A stretch of DNA of 46,524 bases from Bacteroidota bacterium (GTDB lineage: Bacteria; Bacteroidota; Bacteroidia; Bacteroidales; JAIFNL01): assembly GCA_020047755.1 (NCBI GenBank), contig JAIFNL010000043.1:1-46524 (forward strand), read 5' to 3'. Positions 42,509 through 46,524 of this stretch are shown one piece after another. Under the pieces are notes generated by a model, which saw nothing but the letters and a program-made list of their open reading frames with translations, ran no database searches and was not told the DNA's origin. Numbering within the stretch: the stretch's first letter is position 1; every line of letters starts with the position of its first letter. The position numbers and the translations under genes were made by a program.

Positions 42509-44974
42509 TTAACTTATATTTTTGTACGATTGTTTTTTCTTTGCACATAGTTCTAGGCAATGTGCATAGTGTAGCGTGTCAGCTATTTTTTCTGTTTCGC
42601 CAATCATTTTGAGGGCAGCCTCTAGTTTTCCTTTTTTCTCTAAATATTCTATTGACGCGCCGTTGAACTTTATTTTCCAAAATAATTTATGACCTTCCAA
42701 AAATTTAGTTGAATCGATATTGTCCAATAATTCAAAGGCTTCATCTATTTTATTGCGATTCAAATACAATTTAGCCTTGTAAATATTCATAAAATTATTA
42801 AGGTATTTGTTTTTTTTGAAGAAGCTTGCATCGTTTAGTTTTTCTTGTTCAAAAAATTCTTGCATTAAATCGAAATTTTGAGTAGTTTCGAGTACTTCTA
42901 AAAACATAAAATAAGTAAAATTACGCTCAAATTTGGTCGAAAAATTATCAAAACTATTGAAAGCCGTGTACATTTTTATTATCGAGTCCAAATCGGCATG
43001 TTGCTTGGCTTTGGAGGTGTAAAGGTTTAAGCATGCAAGATAAATAATTTGGTAAATTTTATTTTCGCTTTCATTTTGTCTATTTTCGAGTATTTTAAGC
43101 AGTTCGATTGTTTCTTCCAAGGTATTTGACAGGTAGTGTTTCCAGAAAATGAGCACTTTGCTGAAAAAAATGTCGTTTTTGTTCACGTCTGTTTTCAAAA
43201 AAAAGTCGAGCGCATCTGCAAAATAGATAACAATGTAGTCAAAATCGATAAAATTTCGGAAATATAGGTCGCTTGCATACGGGTCGTTGGCATAAAATTC
43301 AATCAATTGTTGCCTTAATTGGATATTTTTTCTCAGTTCGATGCCTACAGTGTTAATTAAATTCTGAATTTTTTTGTCCTCCAGCTTTCGAGGGTCGCCC
43401 TTTATGAAATGCTCGTTTATTAGTGGGTAAATGTTTTTGAATATTTCAGTGTGATTTTTTTTCGATGCTATTTTTATGAGCCAAATGAGCAGGCTTATTT
43501 TCATAACTTCATTTTCGTGGTAAAAATTCAATACAATTTCCAACGTTTCGATTGTTAAACCGTATTTTCTGAGCCACGAATTGACAATAACAAATCTATA
43601 AATTATTGTATTTGAGAAATTTACTTGCGTCGATACTTCAAAATAATCGGTTACCGAAATTTGTTCGTTTATAAAATCCAAATCCAGCAGTTTATTGTAA
43701 GCTTGTTCTTCTTTTATCGAAAGCGTCAATTTTTTTTTGTTTACGTTGGTTTTTATTTTACCAAATTGAGTGGCTTCTAATATTTTTTCGATAATTGAAA
43801 GTTTTTCTTGTGCATTTATACCGCTAAAAATTTCTTGTGTTATGTAATAATTTAGTAAGTCGAGTTCGTCGAAAATTTTATTGTTTTGCGATACATAATT
43901 CAGATAAATGTTCAAAAAATATGGTATCGAAATAATTTCAAGTAATTTGCTATTACTCAGTATATAACTGTAATTTATCTTTTTATTTTCGGTTCGTATG
44001 AAGTTGATAATTTCGTTGCGCGACAGTACCGGAATATTTATTTTAGGATTTTCGCTAGGGCTGAAATCAAAATCGAACCATTTGTTTTTAATATAATCGG
44101 ATTGGCTAAATTCTCTTTCAAAAATATTCCAACTGCTCGATTTGCAGGTAACAATAATTTTTATGTTAATTTCGGAAAGTTTCCCTATCAAAATGCTGTA
44201 AATACTGCGTAGTATTCGGGGGAAAATTTTTTCATTTTTGTAAATTCGACAGATACGGTCGAAAAAAATAACTAGGCGTTTGCCTTTCATTAGCTCTATG
44301 AACCTATTTTCTATTTCAACTTTCGATTCTTCTTCTAATATAGGACCTAGCAATTTGTAAATATCGTAGTTTACATCTTCGACCATGTTTACTGTCGAAA
44401 AATTGATAAAAAGCAGTAAATCGTCAGGATACAGCGCATTTTCTGCTATAAAAAAATGCTCTGCCAGGCTGATTAAAATTTCCGTTTTTCCGTGCCCGTC
44501 GTGTGCAATAAAACTGGTTATTTTTTTATCGCTGTTGAGAAAATTTTGGGTTTTGTTTAGTGCAAATTCTCTTTTTGATATTTTTAGGAAGAATGAAGGA
44601 GTTTGTTTTTTCAAAAAAAGAATGTTCGCTTTTGATATATTTCTAAATTTTTCGTGTATTTTTTTAAAAACATCGTTGGTATTTCTATTTTCTTTGTTTT
44701 TGCAGAAATCGTCCCAATCGGTGTAGCCGCAAAGTGCCGAAAGAGTATCAAGTGTGTAAGTTGATGGATTAAATTTTCGATTTATTATACCCCAAAAACG
44801 TTTTAATGTGCTAGAACTGACTGTATTACTTGTTTTTTCGAAAATATATTCTGATAGGCTATCACAGTTTTTTGCATACTTAATTTTATAGCCGACAAGC
44901 TCTTCGACTACATTTTTTAATTCATTTATATTGTCTATTTCCACCGCTTTCACTGTTGTGCTATCTTTTTGCAA
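42509..44974 (-). CDS. Large P-loop ATPase (STAND/NACHT-like) with N-terminal HTH-like and C-terminal helical repeats
   Basis: This 821-residue protein was recognised only by architecture. Residues about 15-92 look like a compact HTH-like domain seen in several Bacteroidota proteins (STLKRFWG...SALCGYTDWDDFC). Residues about 145-390 form a P-loop ATPase with a Walker A-like A157-x4-GKT (AHDGHGKT) and Walker B LVIFFD (234-239). The remainder is helical, with TPR-like hairpins near 720-815 (for example NKIDEAFELLDNI, KKGKLEAALKMIGE). The arrangement effector/adaptor + NTPase + repeats is that of STAND proteins, used in signalling and phage defence. A defence role is inference only; no adjacent effector genes were seen. 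Confidence 0.75.
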   Translation of the reverse strand: MQKDSTTVKAVEIDNINELKNVVEELVGYKIKYAKNCDSLSEYIFEKTSNTVSSSTLKRFWGIINRKFNPSTYTLDTLSALCGYTDWDDFCKNKENRNTNDVFKKIHEKFRNISKANILFLKKQTPSFFLKISKREFALNKTQNFLNSDKKITSFIAHDGHGKTEILISLAEHFFIAENALYPDDLLLFINFSTVNMVEDVNYDIYKLLGPILEEESKVEIENRFIELMKGKRLVIFFDRICRIYKNEKIFPRILRSIYSILIGKLSEINIKIIVTCKSSSWNIFEREFSQSDYIKNKWFDFDFSPSENPKINIPVLSRNEIINFIRTENKKINYSYILSNSKLLEIISIPYFLNIYLNYVSQNNKIFDELDLLNYYITQEIFSGINAQEKLSIIEKILEATQFGKIKTNVNKKKLTLSIKEEQAYNKLLDLDFINEQISVTDYFEVSTQVNFSNTIIYRFVIVNSWLRKYGLTIETLEIVLNFYHENEVMKISLLIWLIKIASKKNHTEIFKNIYPLINEHFIKGDPRKLEDKKIQNLINTVGIELRKNIQLRQQLIEFYANDPYASDLYFRNFIDFDYIVIYFADALDFFLKTDVNKNDIFFSKVLIFWKHYLSNTLEETIELLKILENRQNESENKIYQIIYLACLNLYTSKAKQHADLDSIIKMYTAFNSFDNFSTKFERNFTYFMFLEVLETTQNFDLMQEFFEQEKLNDASFFKKNKYLNNFMNIYKAKLYLNRNKIDEAFELLDNIDSTKFLEGHKLFWKIKFNGASIEYLEKKGKLEAALKMIGETEKIADTLHYAHCLELCAKKKQSYKNIS

Positions 44975-45333
44975 AATAAAATAGTACTTGTTTGCTTAAA
45001 TTATTGCATTGCTACAATAAGTTGGAATTCAATTGGTTTAAAAAAACTTTTACTCTTTAGAAACGAATACTGGCATCTACACTTTTACTACAATTTTATA
45101 AATATATCAATTATTAAATCAGTTTTTAAATTTACCAAATATACATATAAAACTTAAATTAATAACTAAGTTTTCGAAAAAAACATTTTTTTTCTTTTCT
45201 TTTTTTCTCCTTGCATCTAATTTTTTTTTTTTCGTGCTAGTATATTTTGTTTTTGCTCTGATTTTGTGGATTTTACGCAACAGCTAATTACTTTTTGCTT
45301 TACAAAATTGTCTCGTTTTTTATACAAAAAAAG

Positions 45334-45355
45334 TTTGTTCACTCAAATGAACAAA
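45334..45355. promoter_or_regulatory. Inverted repeat upstream of the 60-residue gene
   Basis: TTTGTTCA (45334-45341) and TGAACAAA (45348-45355) are perfect arms around CTCAAA, 8 bases before a second palindrome. This looks like an operator or a binding-site pair rather than a terminator; no T-run follows on the plus strand. Confidence 0.55.
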
Positions 45356-45363
45356 ATGAACAT

Positions 45364-45377
45364 TGCAAACGTTTGCA
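45364..45377. promoter_or_regulatory. LacI/GalR-type operator-like palindrome
   Basis: TGCAAACGTTTGCA is a perfect 14-bp palindrome with the central CG typical of LacI/GalR operators (compare the PurR site core GCAAACGTTTGC). It lies just upstream of TAATTTTG (45386-45393), a perfect -7 element, placing it where a repressor would block transcription of the small gene at 45437. Confidence 0.65.
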
Positions 45378-45385
45378 CAAAGAAC

Positions 45386-45393
45386 TAATTTTG
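45386..45393 (+). promoter_or_regulatory. -7 type promoter element
   Basis: TAATTTTG matches TAnnTTTG exactly. The nearest TTTG (45372-45375) is inside the palindrome and only 10 bases away, so no -33 element at normal spacing is seen. A transcript would begin near 45400, about 35 bases before the next start codon. Confidence 0.45.
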
Positions 45394-45436
45394 TATCAAA
45401 AGTAATTGTTAGTATAAATATTAAAATTTATCGACT

Positions 45437-45619
45437 ATGAAAACTCGAACTTCATTTCAAGATTTGCAAGATAGAATTAATCAAATAGTAGGTGATATTA
45501 ACCAAACAGGATTTGATTATACCAATGTTGTATTTAATGAGGAAGAATCTGAAATTCTTGCTTTTGAAAAGAATGGAAGAACTTCTAATAATTATGTAAC
45601 CGATTGGGAATTGGATTAA
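45437..45619 (+). CDS. Small acidic protein of unknown function
   Basis: The 60-residue protein starts MKTRTSFQDLQDRINQIVGD and ends NNYVTDWELD; it is acidic and has no membrane segment. The N-terminal half looks helical. Support for it being a gene comes from the flanks: a promoter-like and palindrome-rich region upstream and a terminator hairpin that begins in the last codons. No family recognised. Confidence 0.65.
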   Translation: MKTRTSFQDLQDRINQIVGDINQTGFDYTNVVFNEEESEILAFEKNGRTSNNYVTDWELD

Positions 45620-45635
45620 ATAATCGGTTTTTTTA
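45598..45635 (+). terminator. Terminator overlapping the end of the small gene
   Basis: AACCGATT (45598-45605) pairs with AATCGGTT (45622-45629), followed by TTTTTATTT. The left arm lies inside the last coding codons of the 60-residue gene and the loop contains its stop codon. Confidence 0.7.
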
Positions 45636-45852
45636 TTTATAATAGGCTAATTTAAAATTCACCTGTTTTTTTTTATGAAATAGTTGGATTTATTTCTCTG
45701 TTGAAATAAAATTTAGAGCTAATTTTAGGACGGTAGTTTTGAAATATAAATTATAGAGTTTGCTTTGGATTTTTATGGAATAAGTAGGTGATTTGTTTGG
45801 CGAACGATGTGTTGGTAAAAAAAAATAGCAGGTTAAACTAAAAATTGCAAAA

Positions 45853-46326
45853 ATGGAAAATATGAAAGTTAGCATGTCGCGTGTTTTAGATACCGAATAC
45901 TCATTGAAGCGCAAGCTTGTGAGTCGAAATAGCAAAAATTGCTACATTTCTACAAGTCTGTCTTCTTGCAATGTAAGTAGAAAAGACGGTTTGTTTGTTT
46001 GTAAATCTTCTTCTTTGACCGAATCGTATCAGGTTTTACTTTCTCATATCGACGAAGTTATTATGAATAATGCTTGTTTTTACGAACTAGGTTTTCATAA
46101 ATATCCCGATAATTTTCACCCTAAAGGTTTAAAGTATATTCTTGATATAGAGCAAGAACCACACATTGCCTTCACTTATGCGATAGGAAATATTGTGCTG
46201 AAGAAAGAACTTATTCTTGTGCCCGACAAAGCTGAATTGCAATGTAAATATACCCTGTTGGAAAGTTGTAGTGAAATTGATTTGGTATTAAAGCCTTTTA
46301 TGGCTTTCCAAAAGAGTTTAAAGTAG
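45853..46326 (+). CDS. Glycogen debranching enzyme (amylo-alpha-1,6-glucosidase), N-terminal part before a frame break
   Basis: The 157 residues match the N-terminal domain of bacterial glycogen debranching enzymes: LVSRNSKNCYISTSLSSCN (about 22-40), LLSHIDEVI (about 62-70), ELGFHKYPDNFHPKGLKYI (about 78-96), FTYAIGNIVLKKELILVP (about 106-123) and KYTLLESC...LVLKPFMAF (about 130-152). The frame then stops at TAG 46324-46326, far short of the normal length (about 640 residues). The matching continuation is in another frame from about 46305. Such enzymes remove alpha-1,6 branches of glycogen. The start at 45853 fits, with an alternative Met three codons later. Confidence 0.8.
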   Translation: MENMKVSMSRVLDTEYSLKRKLVSRNSKNCYISTSLSSCNVSRKDGLFVCKSSSLTESYQVLLSHIDEVIMNNACFYELGFHKYPDNFHPKGLKYILDIEQEPHIAFTYAIGNIVLKKELILVPDKAELQCKYTLLESCSEIDLVLKPFMAFQKSLK

Positions 46327-46524
46327 AATACCACAATAATAGTTTAAGGATATTAGAATCAAAAGATTATCCTGAATTGTTTTTTAATTTCTCAAAGAAA
46401 ATTATTTTTACCGAAGCAAGCGATTGGTATTACAATTTTGAATATATCGACGACAAGGAAAAAGGAACAGAGTATAAAGAGGATTTGTTTTTGCCTGGAC
46501 AAATTATTGTAAACTTAAAAGAAA
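46305..46524 (+). pseudogene. Shifted-frame continuation of the glycogen debranching gene (partial)
   Basis: From about 46305 a frame two bases later than the first part reads FKVEYHNNSLRILES, YPELFFNFSKK, ASDWYYNFEYIDD and YKEDLFLPGQ to the window end. This order (YPxLxxxFSKK, DWYYNxEY, YxEDLFxPG) is what follows LKPFLAF in debranching enzymes. Relative to remembered family members, roughly ten residues also seem missing at the junction, so more than a single-base slip is suggested. A real deletion, a sequencing or assembly error and a programmed frameshift are all possible; the gene continues beyond 46524. Confidence 0.65.

Noticed and set aside
44969-45157. Short plus-strand frame upstream of the STAND-like gene
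   Set aside because: It lies across the start of the minus-strand gene in AT-rich sequence and has no domain or promoter support.
1-46524. tRNA genes, rRNA, riboswitch or CRISPR array
   Set aside because: I looked for T-loop motifs, long direct repeats with regular spacers and conserved RNA cores and found none that I could support by eye; a covariance-model search would be decisive.

Overview
The window is an AT-rich chromosomal segment from a member of the Bacteroidota. The evidence is a gliding/type IX secretion (T9SS) pair (an SprB-repeat adhesin with a type B sorting domain beside a PorP/SprF-like protein), several families largely confined to this phylum (DUF4292, DUF4271, DUF4175-like), the Bacteroidota gene order dut / TPR lipoprotein / DUF4292 / EnvC-like / DUF4175 / ATPase / ybeY / mnmG / uvrC, and promoters of the Bacteroidota type (TTTG, about 19 bp, TAnnTTTG). 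Shine-Dalgarno sequences are mostly absent and several housekeeping genes appear to start at TTG. No rRNA, tRNA, CRISPR array or complete insertion sequence was seen.

Layout. 0-4 kb: an Rpn/PD-(D/E)XK-type protein, a MORN-repeat protein and ruvB. 4-9 kb: the secreted SprB-repeat protein, its PorP/SprF partner and a short-chain dehydrogenase. 9-13 kb: an Rrf2 regulator with a clear promoter and palindrome, a VanZ-like protein, the HemW heme chaperone, a GNAT acetyltransferase and a polysaccharide flippase. 13-26 kb: a long co-directional housekeeping block (dut, TPR lipoprotein, DUF4292 lipoprotein, degenerate EnvC-like factor, DUF4175-like giant coiled-coil protein, RsbW-like ATPase, ybeY, mnmG, uvrC) with two perfect parS-like sites between mnmG and uvrC. 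26-32 kb: a soluble histidine kinase with a possible 25-residue membrane microprotein upstream, DUF4271, hemD, rnpA, yidD and an S41 peptidase. 32-36 kb: an 800-base gene-free stretch, an unknown anchored protein, a SiaC-type phosphoprotein and two paralogous IS630-type DNA-binding-domain-only proteins. 36-41 kb, minus strand: mobA-moaD and moaE (molybdopterin), polA, queD and an ArsR regulator. 41-46.5 kb: a polyprenyl diphosphate synthase, a large P-loop STAND-like ATPase on the minus strand, a small acidic protein under a palindrome-rich control region, and a frame-broken glycogen-debranching gene that runs off the window.

How the genes fit together: most are core functions, namely DNA repair and replication (ruvB, uvrC, polA, dut), RNA maturation (rnpA, ybeY, mnmG), envelope and secretion (SprB/PorP, EnvC-like, flippase, YidD, S41 peptidase, polyprenyl synthase) and cofactor synthesis (hemW, hemD, Moco, queD). 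The least ordinary material is non-coding or accessory: a roughly 100-bp dispersed repeat present three times, each time just upstream of and pointing into a gene and carrying a promoter-like end; the parS pair; a 17-bp motif present three times around the DUF4271 and hemD genes; the twin HTH proteins beside SiaC; the STAND-like ATPase; and a DNA polymerase I whose proofreading carboxylates have been replaced.
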